DNA from: Toxorhynchites rutilus septentrionalis | Taxonomy: Eukaryota > Arthropoda > Insecta > Diptera > Culicidae | Reading direction: 5' to 3' | Length of the DNA stretch: 64,000 nt | Assembly: GCF_029784135.1 (NCBI RefSeq) | Contig: NC_073745.1 | Location: 79,175,569-79,239,568 of the forward strand | Shown: one piece after another, positions 10,679-21,343 of the stretch | Position numbering within the stretch: the first letter of the stretch is position 1 | Layout of the letters: each line of letters starts with the position of its first letter | Position numbers and translations under genes: made by a program | The notes under the pieces: generated by a model | What the model was told of the DNA's origin: nothing | The model's database searches: none | What the model saw: the letters and a program-made list of their open reading frames with translations, nothing else

Positions 10679-11942
10679 GGCTGTCAAAAAAGTCCTGCGG
10701 TATTTTTTATGAATTTTCATTTGTTCATAAAATTAGTTACAATCATCTGTTTTAAGTCAAATATGCGCCGTTTTGTTCGATGACTTGTTCCCAACGGGAT
10801 GCCAACTTCATAATACCCCTGTTATAGATGCTAGCTTCCTTATTGGCAAAAAACTCGAATAGCCAATTTTCACAGGCCTCTTTTGTGGCTAACTTCTGAC
10901 TACCTAGCTCGTTCGCCATGGACAGAAACAGGTGGTAGTCACTTGGTGCAAGGTCCGGACTATACGGCGGATGCAAAAGAACCTCCCATTCGAGCTCCCG
11001 GAGCTTCTGGCGCGTCACCAAAGAAGTGTGTGGCCTGGCGTTGTCCTGATGGAAGACAATGCGGCCTCTGTTTATCAAAGATGGCCTCTTCTTCATGAGT
11101 GCTACCTTCAAGCGGTCCAGTTGTTGGCAGTACAGGTCCGAATTGAGCGTTTGGCCATAGGGAAGCAGCTCATAATAGATTATTCCTTGACAATCCCACC
11201 AAACACACAGCAGAACCTTCCTGGCCGTTAATGAGGGCTTGGCCACCGTCTGAGCCGCTTCAGCGGGCTTCGACCACGACCGTTTGCGCTTCACGTTGTC
11301 GTAAGTGACCCACTTTTCATCGCCAGTCACCATCCGCTTCAGAAACGGGTCGATTTTGTTGCGATTCAGCAGCGATTCACATGCGTCGATACGGTCAAAG
11401 ATGTGTTTTTGCGTCAACGTGTGTGGCACCCATACATCGAGCTTCTTTGTGAATCCAAGCTTCTTCAAATGGTTAATAACGGTTTGATGACTTATCCCCA
11501 GCTCTTGGCCGATGCTACGGCTGCTACTATGCCGGTCTTTCTCGGCTAATTCGACAGGCCTTCCGGAGCGTGGCGCATCTTCGACGACCTCTACACCAGA
11601 ACGAAAACGTTGAAACCATCGTTGTGCGGTGGAAATGGAAACTGTATCGGGTCCATAAACTGCACAAATTTTATTGGCAGCTTGAGATGCATTTTTGCCT
11701 TTGTCATAGTAGTACTGTAAAATATGTCGGATTTTCTCTTTATTTTACTCCATATTTGCGACACTGTAACTCACGAACGACTTATCCAAACAAAACACTG
11801 TCAAGGACTATATTATAGCACTGTCAAGGACTAAAAATACCTTTCCAACAAGCTATAGTATGACTCGATACAATGAATACAACTAGAACTACGCGCTTAC
11901 AACGACACCTCGCGGAAATACCGCAGGACTTTTTTGACAGTC
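10679..11942 (-). mobile_element. mariner transposon, nearly intact
   Basis: The ends are GGCTGTCAAAAAAGTCCTGC (10679) and the reverse complement of GACTGTCAAAAAAGTCCTGC (ending 11942), matching for about 27 bp. TA lies on both sides (10677-10678, 11943-11944). Total length of 1264 bp is normal for mariner. It contains a transposase open over nearly its whole length. Confidence 0.96.
10752..11753 (-). pseudogene. mariner transposase (DD34D) with a stop at codon 3
   Basis: The natural start is ATG at 11753-11751. Codon 3 is TAA (11747-11745). After it the frame is open for about 330 codons to the stop at 10752, close to the usual 345 residues. The N-terminal part holds two HTH motifs (HILQYYYDKGKNASQAANKI, and 'IGQELGISHQTVINHLKKLG'). 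Then come the linker WVPHTL, first Asp 'VTGDEKW', second Asp 'FHQDNARPH' and third Asp in 'YSPDLAPSDYHLF', with exactly 34 residues between the last two. All catalytic residues are present. There is no later in-frame ATG before the catalytic region; the first start-like codon is TTG at 11468. In intact form it would catalyse cut-and-paste at TA. The single nonsense codon suggests a recent loss. Confidence 0.93.
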
Positions 11943-12044
11943 TAATATATGAAACTAACTAACGAACAATTGAAAAATCTTAACTCCTATCCTAACGGAA
12001 ATACCCAATTCTGATTGGTCGAAATTGACGAAACATGGGGCGGA

Positions 12045-12225
12045 TCCCTAACAGAGACATCAAAACCAAGCTGCCTGGGGGAAATCGGCATTGCAAATAC
12101 ATGAAAGTAGGGAGGGTTTTTGTTCCTACCGAAATGTATTCCCTAACAGAGACATCAAAACCAAGCTGCCTGGGGGAAATCGGCATTACAAATATATGCA
12201 AGTCGGGGGCATTTTTGTATTGAAA
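12045..12225 (+). repeat. Tandem duplication, about 95-bp unit
   Basis: Two direct copies start 'tccctaacagagacatcaaa' at 12045 and 12140, each continuing through 'gctgcctgggggaaatcggc'. No coding role is seen. ORFs on either strand here only reflect the repeat. Confidence 0.85.
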
Positions 12226-12742
12226 GTAGGGTGAGTGATAGGATTGTGAAAAACTTAGCACAAATGTAAAAGTAAAATTGTATATGGTAGCAGTTGCGTT
12301 AAATATGATTTGATATATGAAACGATTTATTTTAATTTTCATAAATAAAAACCAAAGTATGTTCCCGCTTGAGAACGGGTCGTTTGGTTTGAGCTGTCTG
12401 TTTTGTTGTGTTCATTTTCACCCAAGGAAAGTTTAGATTTAAAATATGTTTTCTCTATATTAAAGCAATATGTTTTTACTGATGAGAAAATTTAATAATT
12501 GTGTTCGGTATTAGTAATTATCTTATATTACATTGGTGAGGTTTTTTTCCTTTTTTCCTTCCATACATATCACAGGAGGCATCTCGTCTAGGATCTCAGA
12601 GGGCGGTTTTCATCATATCTCGTTCCACTTCAGTATCTTCTATCTGATACGCCAACCACCGACTGTTTACCATCCTTCTGTCATCATCACTCGGTAAACA
12701 CTGGTGGAGTGAACAAAAAATACCCGACAACCAAACAAAGCA

Positions 12743-12762
12743 GCCCTTTTCAGGGCCACCAA
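12743..12762 (+). promoter_or_regulatory. Histone-type 3' stem-loop
   Basis: GCCCTTTTCAGGGC followed by CACCAAA matches the replication-dependent histone mRNA 3' stem-loop (stem with TTTTC-type loop and downstream ACC). It is preceded by 'aaccaaacaaagcag', and no histone reading frame survives just upstream. It is probably a relic of a captured histone 3' end. Confidence 0.65.
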
Positions 12763-12889
12763 ATGATTATCAAAGAGTTTAACGATGTAATTCTTCTAAC
12801 ATATCCAAAATCAACAGATAGCCTAACGGAATCCTACGCCAAATATGCGGTCGTGTCTCGGACACAACCCTCCTGTGACTTTTTTGTTT

Positions 12890-13590
12890 GATATTAATTG
12901 TTTTCAGAATTTTTTTTTGCATTTCTAAGAATTTTCAAAATATTCTTGGATTTTTTGGGTTTCTCTAAGATTTTTAAAGTATTTTGTAAAAGTTTTATTT
13001 AGCTTTTGAATTTTCATTTTGGGAGGTTTTTTTAAGGAATTCATTTGTTCTTTTCCAATTAATATTTTGAGATTGATTTTTTTAAGAATTTGACGATTTT
13101 ATTAGGATTTTTGAGATTTTAAGTTTTCTTTAGGATATTTCTAAGATTTTAAGGATCTTGCACTATCTTGGGATATTTTTTATTTTTTAAGATTTTTGAT
13201 TCGCTTTGTTGTTTTTTGTTATTTTTTTCAGGATTTTTTATTTTAAGATTATAAGAACTTGTAGAATTTTTAAGGGTTTTAAGATTTTAACATTTTGTAG
13301 GATCTAGGCTTAGATTATCTTAGGATATATCACGGACATGTCCCGTTTTTATGAAACGTTACTCCCTGTTATTGGGGTGAGCGGATTTTGATGATTGGTA
13401 TACGAATCGAAGTGAATACATTACAAATTCCTAGTCTACATAGTCTAAATTAGCGAAAACTCGGAACATTCCATTTTTCCTATAGATTTGTTTTGTGCAT
13501 CCCTTTGCTTACCTACCCATGCCGTCAATAACGAGCTACGAATGAAACGGCGAGGTAAAAATGTTTAATTCCATTGAAGATCAGACGCAT
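12890..13590. other. AT-rich non-coding, partly palindrome-family-like
   Basis: No gene is seen. 12890-13320 is low-complexity T/A with many GATTTT words. 13340-13570 shares words with the interior of the palindrome-ended family (for example 'gtcaataacgag' as at 30210), suggesting a decayed fragment. Confidence 0.4.
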
Positions 13591-13593
13591 GTA

Positions 13594-13975
13594 CAGGGAA
13601 ACTTCGATATAACGTACACATTTCCAAAGTGTAAAGGAAAAAAAAATTCAATATTTTTTTTTCCTGATAGAACAATGAATGTATTGTGATGCTAAAACAA
13701 GTTTTGTACCTTCAATCAATCCCGAAATACAGCTGATTTTGTGAAACCGGATTCTAAATTAATCAAGCTTTAATAAACACTACGAAGGGAAACATCATGA
13801 GAAAGGCTGGCTTCGTCTTCTGATTGAAGTTATTCGTTAACTTTACTAAAACAGCAACACAATAATGTATTATAGACTACGTTTGTGAGTACTTTATTAT
13901 GCTTCGATATAATGTACAATTCGATACAACGTACAATTTTGAAAGTGAAATGTACGTTATATCGAAGTTTACTTG
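13594..13975. mobile_element. MITE with TA duplication (382 bp)
   Basis: CAGGGAAACTTCGATATAAC at 13594 is mirrored at 13975 (reverse complement CAAGTAAACTTCGATATAAC), flanked by TA on both sides (13592-13593, 13976-13977). The word 'cgatataa(c/t)gtaca' repeats inside the right end. It has no coding capacity. It is a Tc1/pogo-type non-autonomous element. Confidence 0.85.
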
Positions 13976-14972
13976 TAATTCGCTTGTTTAAAATACAAAT
14001 GCTGTGCTCGCTCGACGGACACTGAGGAGAAAGGAACCGATACTGCAGTACTTCCTCAACCGATTGCAACGAACCAGAGTATACGTAATTTTTGTTACAC
14101 AGTTTCGCTCCAACCAGTGAGTAGTCAACAGTGTGATGTCACACACACAGCGGTTTCGCTCGAAACGAAGCCCGGAGAGCAAAATCACTCCGGAGGGCTG
14201 ATGGTGAGTAGAAAAAAGAAAGAAGTCGCATATCGTGATGTTAACTTGTTCGTAACTTTAAATCCATGGTGGAAGCTCGATGGATTGAGCCACTTGTTTA
14301 GCTTTGCATCACACGGTCACACTGCTGTTGTTTCTGTGTATTGCCAGAGGTAGATTGAAGTGGTGACCATAGTGTTATGTTTTGTTTAACTGGAAATTCC
14401 GCATTTGGTGGATTTTTAATAAACAATCAATGGTATAATAAATCCAGAATATCAGAAATGAATGAATGAGTGATTGAATGAAATAATTCGGTAGTTCTAC
14501 GTCAACAACCCGGATATATTTTAGATGCAGCTCACTGTGGTTTTAGAATATTTTAAGGTTTTTTTTCTCAAATTTTTTATGATCTTTTAAGGGGGTATAC
14601 TAGTGTGGAGAGAAAATGGCGGCCGAAAATGACAAAATGTGGTTTAAAACGTTTTTTCTTACGTTACGTGTTAAGATTTTTCAGTGGTTCATGCGACAGA
14701 AACATGCATGCGGATTGTATTCATATGAATTCGACACGAATCGGTTCAGTAGAAATTGCGATATCGTGTACGCCAGTTTGAAAAAACTAGTTTCGAGAAA
14801 AATGCATTTGAAGTTCATTGTTATGGCCGAACTAGGATAGATACCGCATCACTAAAATGGCTCTAAATCCTAACTGGCTAATAGGATTTTCAATAAGTCC
14901 TTTTTAGGGTATATTCTTAAATGGCTAAACTACAGAAATATGAAGAAAATTTTTTTTGATTTTTTTTAAAAT
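13976..14972. other. Non-coding stretch
   Basis: No gene was recognised. A half-preserved family palindrome, GTAGTTCTACGTC, lies at 14491-14503. Short ORFs at 14117 and 14616 have no recognisable domain. Confidence 0.4.
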
Positions 14973-14997
14973 TTCTAGACTAGAATACTGCCTTAAG
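14973..14997 (+). repeat. 25-bp direct repeat, left copy
   Basis: The 25 bases starting TTCTAGACTAGAATACTGCC are identical to 16931-16955 and bracket a 1933-bp insert. This is most simply a target-site duplication made by a retroelement. Confidence 0.9.
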
Positions 14998-16930
14998 CTT
15001 GAGCTTGGGTAGACTGTACAATTCGTAGTTGCTCTCCGTGATTGACCTGAACCAACCAAATTACACAAAGAACACACAGAATGACGCTTGGGACTAGCAA
15101 ATCATTCTCGTTGTGCAATTTTCGGTGATTCGAGCTTTAAATGGTCAATAACGACGCCGGCCACGTCCTTACAGTCACCAGGGGAAGGGAAGGAATGTTA
15201 GTATGATATTCGCCGCCCGAAGGCCAGAAGGGTCGCCTCTATAGCGTGGTTCCCTAGCGTTTATCATGGAAGGGATAGTTGTTAATAGGGAGAGGTAAGA
15301 ATCAGGATTCACTGTGGTAAGTGATGTGATTATGTATAGGGGAACTATCGACCACTCGACGGAACAAAATTCTGAAAATCTTCTAAGTCATAACACGCAG
15401 CAGAGATTATCTTTAGATATTCTAAAAAGGAAAACCTGTTAGTATGATTGGACTGGCTGTATATTTTGTTATTTCATCGTACGTACGAATCGAAATTCAA
15501 TCGCGATGGCGAATAGTCTCTTTAGGAAACCTGAAAAAGTAACCGAGAGAATTCCTATGGAACCAATAAGACGGGCGATATATTTCGTTATTCATTCCGC
15601 GTACTCTGTATCGAACTCTAATAACGATGGCGGGAGTTATGTTTCGGAAATCTGAGAAGCTAATCAAGAGAACTAAACGGATGAAGAACCTATAGTCTGA
15701 GTTTATATACTCAATTTAGTGGCTGGAATTGAAAAATCAGGAACCAAAAACTAATATAAATGTATCTAATATAATCAACTAACCAATTGCTTGAAATGAA
15801 AACTAATAAGAGTCTTCTGACTCAAATTATGAAATTCTGAAATTATAAATTCCTAACATAATTAAACCGTGAGCCTGATTACGAACGCCACCCCACGGTG
15901 AAAACGAGACGAAGTATATTTACCCTTGCATACCAATCATCTCGTCCCCAACGAAAAGTGAAGCTCGCTATCAGGCCCCCTATTATCCGCACAATACGTC
16001 AGATAAACAACGATGGATTGAAACATCCCTAAACAAAAGAACAAAAACATACATTGAAAAGAAAAAATAACAGCGATGAACTCGAAAGATAGAAAAAAGA
16101 AAACTTGCACAAACACCAAGGACAAGTGAAGACAGCAACTAAAACGCTGACACCATCTAATCAAATGAAAAAAAATGCGTATCTGAAAATCCGCTAAATC
16201 TAATAAAGTGCAAAAACATGTCGGTTCATGGTACAGGGCATGAAGAATACTTCCCGAAACTCGCGGCTTGCATGAGAAAGCCGTTGTCAAATCCTCCACT
16301 ATTTTCAGAATCACCATTCTACAGAAAGGAATTGAATAACGATAATAAAAAGTGGGGCGATAATAAAAAAAAACTTTTCCGTCCATATAAAACATGCATT
16401 CTGGATATCACTATAATGATTGGGCGAATCCATTATAAAGGGAAAAAGGGGAATTCAAAACACAAAAATAGAGGTCTCACTGTACGCAGCAATTGTAGGC
16501 CAACCTCCCCACCAAAGGGACTTGCATCTTATACCGCATCCAAATCTTTAAGGAAAAAAAATGTTTGAAAGAAAAAATAGAAGCACTTAGCTCACGATGT
16601 GGCATAACGCCTGTTGATTCTCCCGCGGTGATAAACGCACTACGACATATACACACACAAACACTTTGCAATAAAACTGATGGGGAGAAGATACGCGAAC
16701 AAGTCTGAGCCGGTTCGACGAATTAGCAAATTGGCGAAAAAAAGCACTTTTAGTCTTTCTGAGCAAATACTTTTCGAAGATACTAATGTCTAATGTGTCA
16801 AATGTCGGACATTTTCACACGGTGGATGAAACCGAAACACGTTTGAACACGTTGCACGACGATGAAAAAAAAAACAAACGCGGAGCGAACTAAAATGCGT
16901 CTGCACCCGACGACTGCCCGATCGGAACTC
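14998..16930 (-). mobile_element. Unidentified insertion bounded by a 25-bp duplication
   Basis: The identical 25-bp flanks indicate a retrotransposition-like event. No reverse transcriptase, gag, LTR pair or poly-A tail is visible. Read on the minus strand, the right side (16930 down to about 16500) resembles a 5' leader, with 'agttcgctccgcg' and pyrimidine stretches. The left end stops at '...acccaagctcaag'. The ORF at 15937-16395 (minus, 152 codons) is the longest but is Phe/Cys-rich and matches no family I know; 16218-16568 overlaps it on the other strand. It is probably a non-autonomous or deleted non-LTR element. Confidence 0.6.
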
Positions 16931-16955
16931 TTCTAGACTAGAATACTGCCTTAAG
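16931..16955 (+). repeat. 25-bp direct repeat, right copy
   Basis: Identical to 14973-14997; see the insertion between them. Confidence 0.9.
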
Positions 16956-17156
16956 TCTCTTTAGTAATTTAAGATTTTTTAAATTTTTAGATTTTAAGCG
17001 TTTTAGATCTAAGGGTTTTAGAATTTGAAAATTATTGAATTTTGGGAACTTGCAAGTTTTAGATATAGAGTTCTCAATTTGTATATTTTGAATTTTGTTT
17101 ATGAGGATTTTTGGATTGGAATTTTGAACGTTCTTAATATTTTTATATTTTTGAGG

Positions 17157-17747
17157 TTGTATTGTTGTATTGTTGTATTGTTGTATTGTTGTATTGTTGT
17201 ATTGTTGTATTGTTGTATTGTTGTATTGTTGTATTGTTGTATTGTTGTATTGTTGTATTGTTGTATTGTTGTATTGTTGTATTGTTGTATTGTTGTATTG
17301 TTGTATTGTTGTATTGTTGTATTGTTGTATTGTTGTATTGTTGTATTGTTGTATTGTTGTATTGTTGTATTATTGTATTGTTGTATTGTTGTATTGTTGT
17401 ATTGTTGTATTGTTGTATTGTTGTATTGTTGTATTGTTGTATTGTTATATTGTTGTATTGTTGTATTGTTGTATTGTTGTATTGTTGTATTGTTGTATTG
17501 TTGTATTGTTGTATTGTTGTATTGTTGTATTGTTGTATTGTTGTATTGTTGTATTGTTGTATTGTTGTATTGTTGTATTGTTGTATTGTTGTATTGTTGT
17601 ATTGTTGTATTGTTGTATTGTTGTATTGTTGTATTGTTGTATTGTTGTATTGTTGTATTGTTGTATTGTTGTATTGTTGTATTGTTGTATTGTTGTATTG
17701 TTGTATTGTTGTATTGTTGTATTGTTGTATTGTTGTATTGTTGTATT
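17157..17747. repeat. Minisatellite: about 74 copies of an 8-bp unit (TTGTATTG)
   Basis: The array of TTGTATTG units is almost perfect; I see only two G-to-A changes (about 17372 and 17447). The plus strand has no C at all. The unit length is not a multiple of three and contains no stop in any plus frame, so all three plus frames stay open and read the 8-residue period VVLLYCCI. The minus strand reads QYNNTTIQ. These ORFs (up to 244 codons) are artefacts of the array. Confidence 0.97.
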
Positions 17748-17759
17748 TCTTCTATTTGA

Positions 17760-18135
17760 GGATTTGAGGATTAACTCAAAACGAAAAAATACCTCTCTCA
17801 TGTTTGAATATGGTATTTCAAAAAACCTCCGCTTTCAAAAAAAATATAACAAAAACTCTTGGCTATTGACTTTAATTTGATATATCGATCATCTTAATCG
17901 GCAACGCAATTCAAAAGTTATGAATTTTTGAAAAATGTCATTTATGAAAAAAGGGAGGGGGCATAAATTTTCGGTCCACCATGAAATGGAAATGGACACA
18001 CTAAAAAATAAAAATGCGGATCTAAGATTTTGTGATAAGGAACAAGGCTACCACTTTCCACGAAAATCTGAGAACCACTTTATTGGTTTGGCACAGCAAT
18101 CATTTGTGAGAAAATGCTTCTGCACCAAGGTTACT
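17760..18135. repeat. Dispersed repeat related to 8140-8720
   Basis: It shares words with the 8.1-8.7 kb block, such as 'aaaagttatgaatttttgaaaaa' and 'cacgaaaatctgagaaccact'. No coding content was recognised. Confidence 0.6.
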
Positions 18136-19700
18136 TTCAATATGTCAGACCGACTGACCAGTAATCCATGAACGGGGATGAAATAAATAGGTCACATCAT
18201 TCTGAATCGATGACGTTTTACGTTTTGTGCTCCCACCCATACACACAAACACCCACTCCAGGCTCAGATCTCATGCAACAACCGGCACAGCACTTCACAA
18301 TGTTGGGTGAAATCTTCCGGAAACGCATCACGTCAATCAGCATTCCCCCATCATCGGTCGACACATGGCTTCTGCTCCCTGTCATACTCAACTTATCCTT
18401 GAAAGATTCAGAGAGAAGATGGAGAGCGGAAAATTCACATATCCCTGCCAGGAAAAGCACGACCCCCGCCCACACTTTATGAATTCGAAAAGCCCCTCCA
18501 TCCGTTACGAAAGTCGGGCAGCTAATTCCAGACCAAATGTTGCCTGGGCGAAGCGGACGGATGCGGTAGATAACGGAGCGAAAACACATGATGGCAGCAC
18601 CATTCGAAGCTGTGGAACATTATAAAGCGCCACTAGGAGTTGTTGCAGGAGCAGACTGGGAGCGACACAGACTTCGTTCGCTCTCTCATCGGGATTAGTC
18701 GTCTCCCTGACTGACCCAATTTCTGGTAGCGCTGAAATGAATTGAATTTTTGTTCCAGGAGGAGGCGCTGATGGGATGGTGTTAAAAGAAATGAATATGG
18801 CAGAATGATGATGGGAGCGAGAAAAGGCAATTTTCTTCTGTCTCTGGAAGTTGTACTAAAATTGTGGCTACTAAACAAAGCGAATGCTGAGGGATATCAT
18901 TCATGCCGATAAAAAAAGTCATAAAGAAACGGGAGCGGATACGAATGCGGGAGAATGCTTTTGTGGATTTCCTGTGTATGCGGGAGAGAATAGACAGGAT
19001 GAAAGGGATGCCAGGATGCTCTAGAAAACTCGTCGGAACATCGTCTGTTTGTATAAAAGTTAAATTAATACAAGAATGTTTTGTTTAGAAATATTATTTC
19101 GAGAAAGTATTAAAAGTTTAACAACAGTGTATCAATTGAATTCCAGGATAGGAACTATATAACGCTAATATCTATATGGGGTTCATTCTATCTGGTCAAA
19201 CTGAAAAATATTATCTAAGATTTTGGAAGCCTTGAAGAATGTGTCGGGTTAGATCCACAGGCATCGACTCACAAATCACTGATTTTGTGTCAATTTTTGA
19301 TAGAAAATCACATCTGTATCCTAAATCAACCACTGTATTCACGTAAAAGTCATAGGGTACCACTTTTCTCTTTTCCCAAAAATGAAGGCAAAATTAAATT
19401 TAAGGACATCAGGGCCATTTGAAGGGCTTCAACCGAAGCATTGAACGCTATTGAGCGGATATAAACAATGTATTGAAGCTGCAAGAATGATACAATAAAA
19501 CCAAAAATTATTAAAATAACGTGTAGAAAAGTTCATTTTTACTACCAGTCCCGAAACAGTTTACAGTTTACTGATACACTATGTATTTTCAAAATAAGAG
19601 TTATAAGCTGTGAAATGAGAATTTATATTAGCTGAATAGTGTGGGTAACAACGAACAGTCATAGAACCACTTGAAAAAATCCCACCAGAGACGAAGTTTT
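18136..19700. other. Non-coding, unique-looking
   Basis: The sequence is balanced in composition, without TE hallmarks. ORFs at 18168, 18218, 18365 and 18633 overlap each other on both strands and carry no domain I recognise. It could be host intronic or intergenic DNA. Confidence 0.45.
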
Positions 19701-19719
19701 ACTGCGGATAAACATAGTG

Positions 19720-21340
19720 AACAATTGTCACATCACATTGTTGTATTGTTGATGTTCACTCTTCAGTTCACAGAATTATCCTACAGATTTCTCATCCGTT
19801 GCAAGATCATGAATCCATTGGTGATTGATAACTTCGAAAATCTACTCCAACTGACTCCTCAGTCGAGTTTTATGTCTTTATACCATGAGTACCTTACCCA
19901 TGAAGTGCACCCTTCACCAAGTATCTCCAATCAAGTTTGCTTCCCATACTTTTGCAATTCCTCTGTCATTTTTTATCTTTCCATGCGACAAAAAATCCAT
20001 GGAATCCCAGATCATCTACGATCTGATTTTATTCCGCCGATATTTTCGGCAAAATTTTGGAAAGTTAGATCTGATAAAATGTTCTTTAGTGACGGTTCGT
20101 TCATAAACGGGTCCACTGGCTTCGGCATCTTCAATGAAAATTCCAGTACCTCTTTTAAACTCAGAGATCCTTGTTCCGTGTATGTCGCTGAGCTGGGTGG
20201 ATATACTATGCTCTAGGGATTATTGAAACACAGCCCATCGACCACTATTTTATTTTTTCTGACAGTCTCGGCTCAATTGAGGCAATCCGCTCAATAAAGT
20301 TGATAAACGCTCATCTTATTCCCTAACAAGAATAAGACATCTGTTGAGTGTTTTGGTTTAAAAATTATTCAAGATTACCTTGGCATGGGTTCCCTCTCAT
20401 TGCTCGATTCCGGGGAATGAGAAAGCGGACTCGCTAGCTTAGGTGGGCGCTTCAGAAGGCACACATTTTGAAAGGCAAACTGCTTATAACGATTTTTTCA
20501 CATTCCTCGTCAGCACACGCTCGTAAGTTGGCAGCGCATGTGGAGTGAAAATAAGTTCGGTCGTTGGTTACACACGATTATCCCTAAGGTCTCGAAGAGT
20601 GCATGGTTCAAGGAATTGAATGTAGGTCTTGATTTCGTTCGCGTGATATCTCGGCTTATGTCCAATCATTACAACCTAAACGCGCATCTTTATCGCATTG
20701 GGCGCGCAGCAAACAATCTTTGTGATTTTGGCGATGGCTACCACGACATCGAGCATATTGTCTGGTCGTGTATCCGGTTCCATGCTGCTCGCTCTCAGCT
20801 CTCTAGAGCACTCAGAGCACAAGGCAGACAATCGGAGATCCCCGTCCGGGATATCTTAGGTAGCCGTGATCCTGATCTTCTGCTCCATCTATACCTGTTC
20901 CTCAGAAACGTCGATGTCAACGTTTAATGATGTTTCCTTCGTTGTGTCCCTGCTTCATATCCTTCCTACCCGATCTATAAACATTCACTTAGTCGCGGCA
21001 ATACATACACACACACTCTTTACAGATACATGGGCCGAAGGTTGTGCAGTCCACTAATCATTCAACAAGAGCCAATGGTTGTACCGCTCATGACAACTCT
21101 ACACGAGCTGATGATTGCGCCGGCTAGGGACCATTCTATCCTGGATTCTTCGAGTCGAGAAGACGCACCACGCTAGATATGGGATACAAACTAGGGGGGC
21201 GTTGCTGATTGATGGTCAGCTGCATCCCAATAGGAAGTATCCCATATCGGGCACACGTACAGAGCTTTGGAGATAGCAACATCCCAATTACGAGAACGCT
21301 TGTAAAACTAACCTCGAGCCAACTGCGAGTAATCGGTTAC
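19720..21340 (+). mobile_element. 5'-truncated I-clade non-LTR element (copy 2)
   Basis: This copy holds only the end of ORF2 and a 3' UTR. The protein is homologous to the C-terminal half of the full-length I element at 35291-41203. The left limit (about 19720) is where protein similarity starts. The 3' end is unclear because a deleted mariner is inserted at 21344. No clear poly-A or target duplication was found. Confidence 0.8.
19740..20927 (+). pseudogene. I-element ORF2 C-terminal fragment (RNase H region), broken
   Basis: Open segments give 'TELSYRFLIRCKIMNPLVI', then 'FFSDGSFINGSTGFGIFNEN' (first RNase H Asp) and 'CSVYVAELGG' (Glu). A stop or frameshift follows near 20215, then 'HYFIFSDSLGSIEAI' in another frame (next Asp), and 'WVPSHCSIPGNEKADSLA' with further lesions (about 20330-20440). 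The last open segment (20538-20927) ends with a Cys/His cluster 'NNLCDFGDGYHDIEHIVWSC', in which the second Cys has become Phe. It is dead. It represents a different lineage from the 35-kb copy, though 'GSTGFGIFNEN' is shared exactly. Confidence 0.85.
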
Positions 21341-21343
21341 ATA

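Larger units (their letters stand above)
10487..12870 (+). repeat. Palindrome-ended repeat family, copy 1 (carries mariner and histone stem-loop)
   Basis: The left end has GACGTAGGATTACGTC at 10491-10506. The right end has a decayed half-palindrome near 12832 followed by GGTCGTGTCTCGGACACAAC at 12849. The right end matches those at 34202 and, inverted, at 23270. The 10487-10620 stretch parallels 43803-43960 ('aaacgcttat', 'tttttgc.tcaat'). The mariner at 10679 is inserted in it. A histone-type 3' stem-loop lies near its right end. No transposase was recognised, so the family appears non-autonomous, superfamily unknown. Confidence 0.55.

Noticed and set aside
15937..16568. 152-codon minus ORF and 116-codon plus ORF in the 1.9-kb insert
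   Set aside because: They overlap each other on opposite strands with no recognisable motif; kept only as a note under the insertion.
17025..17880. Long ORFs (201-244 codons) in three frames on the plus strand and one on the minus strand
   Set aside because: They only read the stop-free 8-bp repeat; no start context, domain or frame preference.
19740..19930. Possible target duplication for the 19.7-kb I fragment (AACATAG near 19712 and 22081)
   Set aside because: Seven bases with poor context are too short to support a boundary.
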